Origin: Fidelibacterota bacterium
GTDB taxonomy: Bacteria > Marinisomatota > Marinisomatia > Marinisomatales > TCS55
DNA: 28,820 nucleotides
Assembly (NCBI GenBank): GCA_002725545.1
Contig: PBPW01000026.1
Coordinates: 3,397-32,216, forward strand
Reading direction: 5' to 3'
The notes beneath the pieces are model-generated. The model saw nothing but the letters and a program-made list of their open reading frames with translations. It had not been told where the DNA came from and ran no database searches. Of this stretch, positions 16,346-23,762 are shown piece by piece. Each line of letters begins with the position of its first letter. Within the stretch, counting starts at the first letter, position 1. The position numbers and the translations under genes were made by a program.

Positions 16346-17050
16346 TTACTTTTTCTTTGGTCGACTAAATTCAAAATTGACTACGGCTTTACCAGATTTA
16401 ACGGTAACGCTTTTTGAAAGAGTTCTCTTGCTACCAAATTTTTCTTGCCACGCAACGATCTCGTACGTCCCATCAGGTACATTAGCAATGCTAAAATTTC
16501 CACTTTTATCAGTGACTGCATAGTATGGGTGATCAAAAACTTGAGTATAGCTTTTCATCCATGGATGAACATCGCATTTGACAACAAAGATATCCTCTGC
16601 TTTATCAAAAGTTACGGTTTTCTCTTTAAGGGTTTTTGGCATACCAAAATTGAATTCCCTATTTACTTTAGGCAGTCCATGTATATTATGCATTGTTGCA
16701 TCACTGTTAAGTATTTTAAGAGGTTGACCCGCTTGAACGCCTAATACATGAGGTGTATACACACATCCTGCTTGGTCTAGCGTCTTAGGCTCTGATGATA
16801 CTTTTCCATCGTATTTTACATTTTTGAGATAAACCATTACATTTGCAAGGTTTCCATTTGCATCTACAACAAATGATTCAGCTTTTACTGCTTTTTGATG
16901 CGAAGCGGCACATACTGGGTCTGCATCCATCCTAAGGCGTTTAGCCTTTGGTGGTTGACCAACGTATTTGACGCTTCCTGTAACCTCTCCTGCACCTATG
17001 GTGCCTACCCCAAAAGAGATGATTAAAATATTAAGTATGGTTTTGTTCAT
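16346..17050 (-). CDS. Secreted blue-copper (cupredoxin) protein with C-terminal beta-sandwich domain
   Basis: 234 residues. The N-terminus (about 1-20) is a cleavable signal peptide, so the protein is periplasmic. The cupredoxin domain holds type 1 copper ligands: His121 or His124 in MHNIHG, then Cys159, His162 and Met165 in KCDVHPWM. Cys47 and Cys96 may form a disulfide. Residues about 170-230 (YYAVTDKSGNFSIANVPDG, then TYEIVAW) form a carboxypeptidase-regulatory-like beta-sandwich. Similar proteins are often labelled methylamine utilization or plastocyanin-like. It stands alone on the reverse strand between the bc and oxidase operons, so a role as mobile electron carrier or copper-handling protein for the oxidase is a reasonable guess, not shown. 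Confidence 0.82.
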   Translation of the reverse strand: MNKTILNILIISFGVGTIGAGEVTGSVKYVGQPPKAKRLRMDADPVCAASHQKAVKAESFVVDANGNLANVMVYLKNVKYDGKVSSEPKTLDQAGCVYTPHVLGVQAGQPLKILNSDATMHNIHGLPKVNREFNFGMPKTLKEKTVTFDKAEDIFVVKCDVHPWMKSYTQVFDHPYYAVTDKSGNFSIANVPDGTYEIVAWQEKFGSKRTLSKSVTVKSGKAVVNFEFSRPKKK

Positions 17051-17275
17051 ATTTTCTCCGAACGATTAAATTTTTAATAATTTAAGATCCACAAATTTAG
17101 ATAAAATAAAGAATTTAAATCAACAAACTAAACCATATGAAAAATAAAACTTTCAATAAAATCAACTTTGTAGATAATTAATTAAAACCATAAATTTGAG
17201 TTATAAGTTTTAATAGATTTCGAGAACATATCAAACCAAAGTCCCTAATTTTTAAAATATAGCTAAAGGCATTAA
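17051..17275. other. Divergent intergenic region between blue-copper gene and coxA
   Basis: 225 very A+T-rich bases that must hold promoters for both the reverse-strand copper protein and the oxidase operon. I see no convincing -35/-10 pair. TTGTAG (17168-17173) with a 17-base spacer to TAAATT (17191-17196) is the best plus-strand candidate and is weak. AAAGG (17264-17268) is a possible Shine-Dalgarno for coxA. No hairpin or ORF is evident. Confidence 0.5.
17056..17060 (-). promoter_or_regulatory. Shine-Dalgarno of the blue-copper gene
   Basis: On the reverse strand CGGAG stands five bases before the ATG (17050-17048). Notable because most genes in this window lack any such site. Confidence 0.6.
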
Positions 17276-18988
17276 ATGAGCGAAGGAAATCATAAGCAAA
17301 GTTTTTGGACAAAGTATATTTGGTCAACAGATCATAAGATAATAGGTATTCAATATGGTATCACTTCTCTTGCTTGGCTTCTATTTGGCTTTGTTCTTAT
17401 ATCAATAATGCGATACCAGCTGGCTTATCCTGGAACCCCTATCCCTTTAATCGGAAGCCTACTGGGCCCCGATGGAGCCCTTCCTCCTGAAACTTATAAT
17501 TCCATGGGTGCGATGCATGGAACAATAATGATATTCTTAGGCGTTGTTCCACTTGCCTTTGGTGCCTTTGGAAATTATTTAGTCCCGCTTCAAATTGGAG
17601 CAATCGATATGGCTTTCCCAAAGCTAAATGCTGCGTCCTACTGGATTTATTTTTTAGGGTCAGTTATTATGGTAGTTGGATTTTTTGTTCCTGGTGGGGC
17701 AGCAAATTCCGGATGGACATCATACCCTCCCTTATCAAATATTGCGACTACGGGTCAAACTGTCTGGCTATGGGGAATGGTTATGTTAATAACCTCATCA
17801 TTATTAGGCTCAGTTAATATTCTAGTTACTGTTATTCAGCTACGCACCAAAGGTATGACATGGATGAAGCTACCTATTTTTGTATGGACACAATTTATCA
17901 CAGCATTTTTATTGCTTTTAGCATTCCCTCCTTTGGAGGCTGCAGGTATCCTCCAATTGATGGATCGTCTTGTTGGAACAAGCTTTTTTATGCCAAGCGG
18001 ATTAGTCGTTAGTGGAGGAGGTCCTTATGCGGGTGGTGGAAGCCCTTTACTATGGCAGCACTTATTTTGGTTTTTAGCGCATCCTGAAGTATACGTTTTA
18101 ATTCTCCCGGCTTTTGGTATTGTTACTGAAGTAATTGCAAATAATACTAGAAAACCAATCAAAGGGTATAAATCTTTAGTATACGCAATGATATTTTTAG
18201 GCTTTATGTCTTTTATTGTTTGGGCGCACCATATGTATCTCACTGGAATGGGTACTACGATTGGAGCTTTTTTCCAAACAACAACAATGATTATTTCAAT
18301 ACCCTCAGTTGTGATTTTGACTGCTTTACTGCTATCGCTCTGGGGAGGATCGATTAGATTTAATACTCCTATGTTATTTGCCTTAGGGTTTTTACCAATG
18401 TTTGGAATTGGTGGATTAACTGGTCTCCCTCTTGGTTTGGCGGCAGCTGATATACATCTCCATGACACATATTATGTTATTGGTCATTTCCATTATGTTG
18501 TAGCTCCTGGAACAATTTTTGCTTTATTTGCAGGTATATATTATTGGTTTCCAAAGCTCACAGGTAAAAGAACCAATGAAATGCTTGGAAAGCTTCACTT
18601 TTATTCATCATTTATATTCATGAATGGCGTATTTATGCCCATGTTCATTCAAGGGCTAGCAGGTCTTTCTAGGCGAATGAATGATGGGGGCGAAACCTAT
18701 GCGCATGCTGCAGGAGTGATACATTTAAATGAGTTTATGACGATCTCAGCTTGGCTCCTCGGTGTTGCTCAACTGTTTTTTATTGTAAATATGATTATTA
18801 GTCTTCGCTCTAAAAAAACCGGTGAATCCAATCCATGGAATGCAACGACAATAGATTGGACGGATACAACATCACCGCCCCTAGGGCATGGTAATTTTGA
18901 AACAGTCCCAACGGTCTACAGAGGGCCTTATGAATATAGCGTCCCTAATGAAAAAAATGATTTCTCACCACAAAGTCAAAAAGGTTAA
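17276..18988 (+). CDS. coxA: Cytochrome c oxidase subunit I (aa3-type, A1-like)
   Basis: Catalytic subunit of the proton-pumping oxidase, 570 residues, about 12 membrane helices. Ligands are all visible: His81 and His406 (low-spin heme a), His404 (heme a3), His269, His318 and His319 (CuB). HPEVY carries the cross-linking Tyr273 and the D-channel glutamate Glu271, so it is of the A1 type; Asp111 and Asn118 (IGAIDMAFPKLN) complete the D-channel entrance. In the K-channel segment, PTGxK of the family is PSVVI here (Pro343-Ile347), so the K-channel lysine appears replaced by isoleucine. The C-terminal tail of about 60 residues is soluble. First gene of the oxidase operon; coxC follows after five bases. 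Confidence 0.97.
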   Translation: MSEGNHKQSFWTKYIWSTDHKIIGIQYGITSLAWLLFGFVLISIMRYQLAYPGTPIPLIGSLLGPDGALPPETYNSMGAMHGTIMIFLGVVPLAFGAFGNYLVPLQIGAIDMAFPKLNAASYWIYFLGSVIMVVGFFVPGGAANSGWTSYPPLSNIATTGQTVWLWGMVMLITSSLLGSVNILVTVIQLRTKGMTWMKLPIFVWTQFITAFLLLLAFPPLEAAGILQLMDRLVGTSFFMPSGLVVSGGGPYAGGGSPLLWQHLFWFLAHPEVYVLILPAFGIVTEVIANNTRKPIKGYKSLVYAMIFLGFMSFIVWAHHMYLTGMGTTIGAFFQTTTMIISIPSVVILTALLLSLWGGSIRFNTPMLFALGFLPMFGIGGLTGLPLGLAAADIHLHDTYYVIGHFHYVVAPGTIFALFAGIYYWFPKLTGKRTNEMLGKLHFYSSFIFMNGVFMPMFIQGLAGLSRRMNDGGETYAHAAGVIHLNEFMTISAWLLGVAQLFFIVNMIISLRSKKTGESNPWNATTIDWTDTTSPPLGHGNFETVPTVYRGPYEYSVPNEKNDFSPQSQKG

Positions 18989-18993
18989 TTAGT

Positions 18994-19590
18994 ATGGATA
19001 TTCCATTTAATGTTAAAGAGCGCCCTGATACAGGTTTGTATAATGGGAAATTAGGAATATGGCTTTTTCTAGCATCGGAAGTGATGTTATTTGGCGGGTT
19101 ATTTTCTGCTTATATATTTTTAAGGACCGGAGTAGATAATTGGCCCGCAGGCACAGAATATCTTGATGTGCGATTAGCCACTTTAAATACATTATTTTTA
19201 ATTTCATCTTCCGTAACAATGGTCATGAGTTGGGCCTCATTAAAATTAAATGATTTTAAGAAATTTAAATTTTATTCCGGAACTACATTGCTTTTTGCGT
19301 TTGGGTTTTTGGTAATCAAGTATTTTGAGTATTCTGCTAAGTTCAGCCATGTTCCACCATATTTACCTAGCACAAATAATTTTCTAGGAATTTATTTTAC
19401 AATGACAGGATTACATGTTTTGCATGTAATTGGTGGAATTGTAGTAATTGGTTATTATTTTGGGCCTGGATCAAAGATGTGGAAAGCAGACCCTGAAAGA
19501 TTTACGAATAGAATAGAAATAGTTGGCCTGTATTGGCATTTTGTTGATTTGGTCTGGATTTTTCTCTTTCCAGTTTTATATTTGTTATGA
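18994..19590 (+). CDS. coxC: Cytochrome c oxidase subunit III
   Basis: 198 residues, five membrane helices, the short bacterial form lacking the first two helices of the mitochondrial protein. Signatures: LASEVMLFGGLFSAYIFLR with the conserved glutamate, FTMTGLHVLHVIGG, and YWHFVDLVWIFLFPVLYL at the C-terminus. It stabilises subunit I and supports proton uptake and turnover. Five bases after coxA and ten before coxD. Confidence 0.96.
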   Translation: MDIPFNVKERPDTGLYNGKLGIWLFLASEVMLFGGLFSAYIFLRTGVDNWPAGTEYLDVRLATLNTLFLISSSVTMVMSWASLKLNDFKKFKFYSGTTLLFAFGFLVIKYFEYSAKFSHVPPYLPSTNNFLGIYFTMTGLHVLHVIGGIVVIGYYFGPGSKMWKADPERFTNRIEIVGLYWHFVDLVWIFLFPVLYLL

Positions 19591-19593
19591 GGA
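19589..19593 (+). promoter_or_regulatory. Shine-Dalgarno of coxD
   Basis: GAGGA overlapping the coxC stop codon, seven bases before the coxD ATG. Confidence 0.6.
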
Positions 19594-19600
19594 ATAATTA

Positions 19601-19897
19601 ATGACACCTGAAGAAGTAAAACACCATATTAAGACATATGTCATAGTATTTATTGCTTTGGCATTTTTGACTGTAGTAACTGTTGCTATCTCTTATTTAG
19701 ATATTGGCGTAAAAGCAGGTATAGCTCTTGGACTTTTTGTTGCAAGTATCAAAGCATCTTTAGTTGCATGTTACTTCATGCATTTAATTGATGAAAAAAC
19801 AACTATCTATTGGACATTGATAGCCACTGCTATTTCTTTTTTAATATTAATTTTTCTACCAATTGGTACAATGCTTGCTCAGGCTAGGATTTATTAA
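19601..19897 (+). CDS. coxD: Cytochrome c oxidase subunit IV (prokaryotic type)
   Basis: 98 residues with three membrane helices, fitting the prokaryotic COX4 family: a charged N-terminus (MTPEEVKHHIKTYVIVFIAL), a second helix ending in ASIKASLVACYFMHL, and a third helix up to the C-terminus. Accessory subunit of the oxidase with no redox centre. The next gene starts two bases after its stop. Confidence 0.9.
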   Translation: MTPEEVKHHIKTYVIVFIALAFLTVVTVAISYLDIGVKAGIALGLFVASIKASLVACYFMHLIDEKTTIYWTLIATAISFLILIFLPIGTMLAQARIY

Positions 19898-19899
19898 AT

Positions 19900-20073
19900 A
19901 TGTCGATTAAATCTTTCCATATCTTTTTTATAATTATATCAGCCATTCTTTCATTTGGGGTAGGTTTTTGGGGAATTAATCAATCACCAATGATTGGTAT
20001 TGTATCATTTATTGGCGGCATTGTTTTAGTGTATTATGGAATACAAGTGTATAAAAAATTTAGAACAATTTAA
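19900..20073 (+). CDS. Small two-helix membrane protein in the cox operon
   Basis: 57 residues, starting MSIKSFHIFFIIISAIL and ending YGIQVYKKFRTI. Two hydrophobic helices (about 5-26 and 31-50) are separated by a short turn with NQSP; the basic C-terminus should face the cytoplasm. It is supported as a real gene by its position: two bases after the coxD stop and two before the next ATG, in a gap otherwise too large for this operon. I do not recognise a family. A small structural subunit or assembly helper of the oxidase is the simplest guess. Confidence 0.72.
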   Translation: MSIKSFHIFFIIISAILSFGVGFWGINQSPMIGIVSFIGGIVLVYYGIQVYKKFRTI

Positions 20074-20075
20074 TT

Positions 20076-20327
20076 ATGACTAAGATAATTATAACTGCTA
20101 TAGCTATTTTTATTTTTGCCTCTCCTGATATTGTTTATGCATGTTCAACGTGTTTTGGTGATCCAAATGCAAAAGCAACGCAAGGTATGAATTTAGCAAT
20201 TATTACTTTGCTCACAATTACAGGAGGTGTGCTTAGTAGCTTTGTATCATTTATTTATGTATTAAATAAAAGAGCTAAGGATTACGCAAAAAATATTTCA
20301 AAAAGAAAAGATAACAATGGAGGGTAA
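20076..20327 (+). CDS. Small CxxC membrane protein (CSTCFG motif) in the cox operon
   Basis: 83 residues. A hydrophobic signal segment (1-22) ends IVYA, directly followed by CSTCFGDPNAKATQG (Cys23, Cys26), then a membrane helix (about 39-62) and a lysine/arginine-rich C-terminal tail in the cytoplasm. The cysteine pair would therefore sit at the periplasmic surface. This could be a copper- or thiol-handling site, or Cys23 could be lipidated (VYAC is a poor lipobox). Similar short proteins with a C-x-x-C-[FY]-G motif exist beside oxidase genes in other phyla, from memory and without a search. No function is known to me. The final codons contain the coxB Shine-Dalgarno. Confidence 0.78.
   Translation: MTKIIITAIAIFIFASPDIVYACSTCFGDPNAKATQGMNLAIITLLTITGGVLSSFVSFIYVLNKRAKDYAKNISKRKDNNGG
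20319..20324 (+). promoter_or_regulatory. Strong Shine-Dalgarno deciding the TTG start of coxB
   Basis: GGAGGG inside the last codons of the preceding gene, ten bases before TTG at 20335. It is the strongest ribosome-binding site in the window and supports the non-ATG start of coxB. Confidence 0.65.
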
Positions 20328-20334
20328 GCGTTAA

Positions 20335-21213
20335 TTGTTAGAATTACTTAGAAAATTAGGGTTACCATCTGTATCCGCCTCAACTCAGGGGCCAGCTATT
20401 GATAATGTAATTTCCCTTGTCCATTGGTTAATGCTTATTCTGTTTGTTGGTTGGGGTATATATTTCATTTATACACTTATTCGCTTTCGCTCAACCAAAC
20501 AGCCAAAAGCAGATTACCATGGAGTGAAAAATCATTATTCCACGTATTCTGAAGTAGCTGTTGCTTTAATTGAAGTAGTTCTTTTGATTGGTTTTGCCTT
20601 CCCGATATGGGCAAGCAGGGTCAACGACGTACCCAATACACTTGACTCTATCCAGATTAGGGTTGTTGCACAGCAGTTTGCATGGAATATACATTACCCA
20701 GGACCAGATAATATTTTTGGTTCAACTAGCCTTGATTTAGTTAATGATGAAGAGCAGAACTTTATTGGTCTTGATCGAACCGATGAGCACGCTAAAGATG
20801 ATGTTGTTTTACAGAACCAATTAAAAATACCCGTTAATAGACCTATCAATATATTGCTTTCGTCAAGAGATGTTATTCATAACTTCAAACTTCCCGAGCT
20901 TAGAGTGTCTCAAGACGCGATTCCTGGAATGGTAATCCCAGTTTGGTTTGAAGCAACAATGACCACAGAGGATTTTCTAAAAACAATCAAGGGTACGCCG
21001 CGAGAAGATTTTGAAGAACAAAAGCCAGGTGATCAATATAAGGGATTTGAAATTGCTTGCGCTCAATTATGTGGTGCACAGCATGCTCAAATGAGAGGCT
21101 ATCTTACAGTTTATGATGAAGATGGATATGAACAGTGGATGGAAACAGAGCAGGAATATTTACTAGAAGACGCAGAGGGAGATGATGATGACTGGGGTGA
21201 TGATGAGTGGTAG
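20335..21213 (+). CDS. coxB: Cytochrome c oxidase subunit II (CuA), acidic WGDD tail
   Basis: Receives electrons from the cytochrome donor at the CuA site and passes them to subunit I. 292 residues, two membrane helices (about 27-50 and 74-95), then the periplasmic cupredoxin domain. CuA ligands: His182, Cys242, Cys246, His250 and Met253 (CAQLCGAQHAQM); the residue giving a backbone ligand is Gln244 where many enzymes have Glu. Glu73 aligns with the K-channel glutamate of mitochondrial subunit II. QQFAWNIHYPG carries the electron-entry tryptophan. No cytochrome c domain is fused, so this is aa3, not caa3. The tail is strongly acidic and ends DDWGDDEW, like the octaheme cytochrome. TTG start is supported by GGAGGG. 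Unusually, it comes after coxA, C and D. Confidence 0.95.
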   Translation: MLELLRKLGLPSVSASTQGPAIDNVISLVHWLMLILFVGWGIYFIYTLIRFRSTKQPKADYHGVKNHYSTYSEVAVALIEVVLLIGFAFPIWASRVNDVPNTLDSIQIRVVAQQFAWNIHYPGPDNIFGSTSLDLVNDEEQNFIGLDRTDEHAKDDVVLQNQLKIPVNRPINILLSSRDVIHNFKLPELRVSQDAIPGMVIPVWFEATMTTEDFLKTIKGTPREDFEEQKPGDQYKGFEIACAQLCGAQHAQMRGYLTVYDEDGYEQWMETEQEYLLEDAEGDDDDWGDDEW

Positions 21214-21294
21214 AACCTAAAGTTAATTTATCTCTGCCCGAGCCTTCCGCTTGACAAATAATTCTTCAATTATCAATAAATAATCATTCTTAAC

Positions 21295-21303
21295 TGATAT
21301 AAT
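21295..21303 (+). promoter_or_regulatory. Extended -10 promoter for ctaA, leaderless spacing
   Basis: TGATATAAT: a perfect TATAAT (21298-21303) with the TG of an extended -10 one base upstream. No good -35 lies 16-18 bases before it. The hexamer ends seven bases before the ATG at 21311, so the start site would be at about 21310, giving a leader of about one base. It would let the heme A/assembly genes be transcribed apart from the structural cox genes. Confidence 0.5.
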
Positions 21304-21310
21304 TTCTGCA

Positions 21311-22297
21311 ATGGAATCATTTTTTGATATTGCCCTTAGACGTCTTTCGAAATTAATTGTAATCTCTACATTATTTTTAATTTTTGTTGGGGCACTAATT
21401 AAAAGTCATGAGGTTGGTCTTTCTGTCCCGGATTGGCCGACATCATACGGAAAGCAAATGTTTTCTTATCCTATTTCAGATATGGTCGGGGGTATTTTTT
21501 ATGAACACGGTCACAGGCTTTTCGCAACGGTTGTTGGTTTTTTAACATTGCTCCAATCTATTTTATTAGCCTTTTCAAATCAACCGTTATGGATAAAAAA
21601 AATGGGTTTTGTAGCGTTAGTTTTGGTAATTATTCAAGGGCTGCTTGGTGGGATGACTGTCATTTTTTTCTTACCTCCTCCAGTATCGATTGTTCATGGA
21701 ATACTTGCACAAACATTTTTTCTTTCAACAATTTTTATTGCTTATAGCCTTTCTATAATTAGAAAAAATAAGAAAAGTAATAAATATCCACTTTCAGTTA
21801 GACGCGGTGCAGTGGTATTGACAATCTTAGTCTATATTCAGCTGATACTTGGTGCATTTATGAGACACACCGCTTCAGGTTTAGCTATTCCTGATTTCCC
21901 TTTAATGGGAGGTATGTGGATCCCTACTTTTTCTGATACTATGATAAATAATATTAACGTTGATCTTTTTGATAAAGGCTTAGATATGGTTTCAAAATGG
22001 CAGGTTATTATTCATTTTTTGCATCGCTTAGGAGCAATCATAATTAGTACAGTATTATGTTTCTTTATTTATAAATTTGGTAAACACGTTAACAAGAATA
22101 GATGGGAATCAAAGATTTTGATTTTAATATCAATAATATTAATTATTCAGATTATTCTAGGTGCTGCGACAGTTTTATCCGAGCGTATGCCTTTTATAGC
22201 AAGTTTTCATGTTGTTAATGGAGCCGCCTTGCTTGGTTGTTGTATGGTATTTATTTTATTTACCCAGTCAAATAAATTAAAGGATTTAAACTTTTGA
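21311..22297 (+). CDS. ctaA: Heme A synthase (COX15/CtaA)
   Basis: Membrane enzyme oxidising the C8 methyl of heme O to the formyl of heme A, needed for the aa3 oxidase. 328 residues, about eight helices in two homologous four-helix halves. Conserved histidines: His66 (EHGHR), His129 (IVHGI), His238 (HFLHR) and His300 (SFHVVNGA). The first half has the VPDWPTSYG loop and the second RHTASGLAIPDFP. It starts 97 bases after coxB behind its own candidate promoter, and its TGA overlaps the TTG of ctaB. Confidence 0.95.
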   Translation: MESFFDIALRRLSKLIVISTLFLIFVGALIKSHEVGLSVPDWPTSYGKQMFSYPISDMVGGIFYEHGHRLFATVVGFLTLLQSILLAFSNQPLWIKKMGFVALVLVIIQGLLGGMTVIFFLPPPVSIVHGILAQTFFLSTIFIAYSLSIIRKNKKSNKYPLSVRRGAVVLTILVYIQLILGAFMRHTASGLAIPDFPLMGGMWIPTFSDTMINNINVDLFDKGLDMVSKWQVIIHFLHRLGAIIISTVLCFFIYKFGKHVNKNRWESKILILISIILIIQIILGAATVLSERMPFIASFHVVNGAALLGCCMVFILFTQSNKLKDLNF

Positions 22298-23181
22298 AGC
22301 TTGTTAAGGATAAAGCCAAATCAAAAATGAATATTTATTTTGAGCTTAGTAAGGTAAATATTCTTTCTCTTGTGCTTGTTGCAACTTTTCTTGGGTATTA
22401 TCTAGGGTCATCTGGAATAAATTCATGGGAACATTTATTTTTTACACTTTTAGGTACAACAATGACAGCATCAGGTTCTGGCGCGCTTAATCACTACATG
22501 GAGCGAGAAACTGACAAATATATGATCAGAACAAAAAATAGACCCTTACCAGCAGGATTGATCAGCCCATCAGAAGTTATGGCGTTTGGCGTTTTGATGG
22601 TTCTTTTTGGTACGATAATTCTTGTATCTCTAATCAATACCATCACAGGATTTATAGCTATTCTTACTTCATTTTTATATATAGTTATTTACACGCCTTT
22701 AAAAAAAATTACTTGGCTCAATACTTCTATTGGATCTATTCCAGGGGCTTTGCCAGTAATCGGTGGATGGACAGCATCCACGGGGGAAATAGGATTTATG
22801 GCATGGGTTTTATTTGGCATGATGTATCTTTGGCAGCATCCACATTTTTATGCGATAGCATGGATGTGCAGAAAAGACTATGCCGAAGCAAATTTAAAAA
22901 TGCTACCGGTGCTTGAACCGGAAGGCAATAGTACTATGCGACAAATATTTTGGCATTTACTTTTAATGATACCAATTTCAATCATTCCGGTCATCCAAGG
23001 CTCTTTAGGGATTGTATATCTGTTTGGAGTTGTTTTAATTACATGCGCATTTTTTGTTTCAGCATTACCATTAGCTCGAAATAGATCTAATAAAGATGCC
23101 TTACTATTACTTAAAGCATCTGTTTTTTATTTACCAATTTTATTATTAATTATTATAATTGATTTAGGGGTTAAAACATGA
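22294..23181 (+). CDS. ctaB: Protoheme IX farnesyltransferase / heme O synthase (COX10/CtaB)
   Basis: UbiA-family prenyltransferase converting heme B to heme O, the step before CtaA. 295 residues, about nine helices. The first Asp-rich region reads NHYMERETD followed by MIRTKNRPLPAG, with Glu replacing the first of the usual aspartates; the second is YTPLKKITWLNTSIGSIPGA. The GGWTAS and LWQHPHFYAIAW segments are typical. The start is TTG at 22294, overlapping the ctaA stop (TTGA), with AGGA nine bases upstream; ATG at 22327 is an alternative that would remove 11 residues of a basic leader. Its own TGA overlaps the ATG of the SCO gene (ATGA). Confidence 0.95.
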   Translation: MKLVKDKAKSKMNIYFELSKVNILSLVLVATFLGYYLGSSGINSWEHLFFTLLGTTMTASGSGALNHYMERETDKYMIRTKNRPLPAGLISPSEVMAFGVLMVLFGTIILVSLINTITGFIAILTSFLYIVIYTPLKKITWLNTSIGSIPGALPVIGGWTASTGEIGFMAWVLFGMMYLWQHPHFYAIAWMCRKDYAEANLKMLPVLEPEGNSTMRQIFWHLLLMIPISIIPVIQGSLGIVYLFGVVLITCAFFVSALPLARNRSNKDALLLLKASVFYLPILLLIIIIDLGVKT

Positions 23182-23762
23182 ATATAAATACTAGAATTAA
23201 AATATATATAGCTGTAGCTGTATTTTTACTTGCAACTTACTTTTTGAATTATACGGGAAAAGAGAATGAGCTCCCAGAAATTGGTATGGTTCCTGAATTT
23301 GAGTTTGTAAATAGCGAGCAAGAAACGATTACATTAAATAATTTAAAAGGAAAAGTCTGGGTCGCTGACTTTATTTTTACTACCTGCACCATGGCATGTC
23401 CAATGATGACAGGAAATATGAATATTATTCATAAAAAATATAAAAAAAATGACGATGTAAGGCTGGTTTCAATCTCAGTATATCCTGAGTATGACACCCC
23501 AGAGGTTCTAACAAAATATGCCTCACAATACGATGCCAATACTTCTCGATGGTATTTTTTAACTGGTGAAGAGAGCACTGTTAAAAGAGTGATTAAAGAC
23601 GGATTTAAGATCGGAGATTATGAAGATATTATTTTTCACAGTGAAAAATTTGCATTGGTAGATAAAAAAGGAATGATTAGAGCTTATTATAATGGCATGA
23701 AAACTGAGGATATGAAAAAACTTAAAAAAGATATTAATAGCCTGCTCAAACAAAATTCATGA
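23178..23762 (+). CDS. SCO1/SenC copper chaperone for CuA assembly
   Basis: Membrane-anchored thioredoxin-fold protein of 194 residues that delivers copper to, or reduces, the CuA site of CoxB. An N-terminal anchor helix (about 8-24) is followed by the periplasmic domain with copper ligands Cys70 and Cys74 (FTTCTMACPMMTG) and His154 (IFHSEKFALVDKKG). The length and all three ligands are normal for the family. AGGGG stands eight bases before the ATG. It overlaps ctaB by four bases and the next gene by four bases, so the three are translationally coupled. Confidence 0.94.
   Translation: MNINTRIKIYIAVAVFLLATYFLNYTGKENELPEIGMVPEFEFVNSEQETITLNNLKGKVWVADFIFTTCTMACPMMTGNMNIIHKKYKKNDDVRLVSISVYPEYDTPEVLTKYASQYDANTSRWYFLTGEESTVKRVIKDGFKIGDYEDIIFHSEKFALVDKKGMIRAYYNGMKTEDMKKLKKDINSLLKQNS

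Noticed and set aside
17439..18468. Long reverse-strand open frames inside coxA and similar shadows in other genes
   Set aside because: They lie opposite strongly conserved coding sequence, have no recognisable protein features and no translation signals.
20335..21213. caa3-type oxidase
   Set aside because: CoxB has no CxxCH motif after the CuA domain; the extension is only the acidic tail.
21251..21256. TTGACA before ctaA as a -35 box
   Set aside because: It is a perfect hexamer but lies 41 bases from the TATAAT; nothing like a -10 stands 16-18 bases after it.
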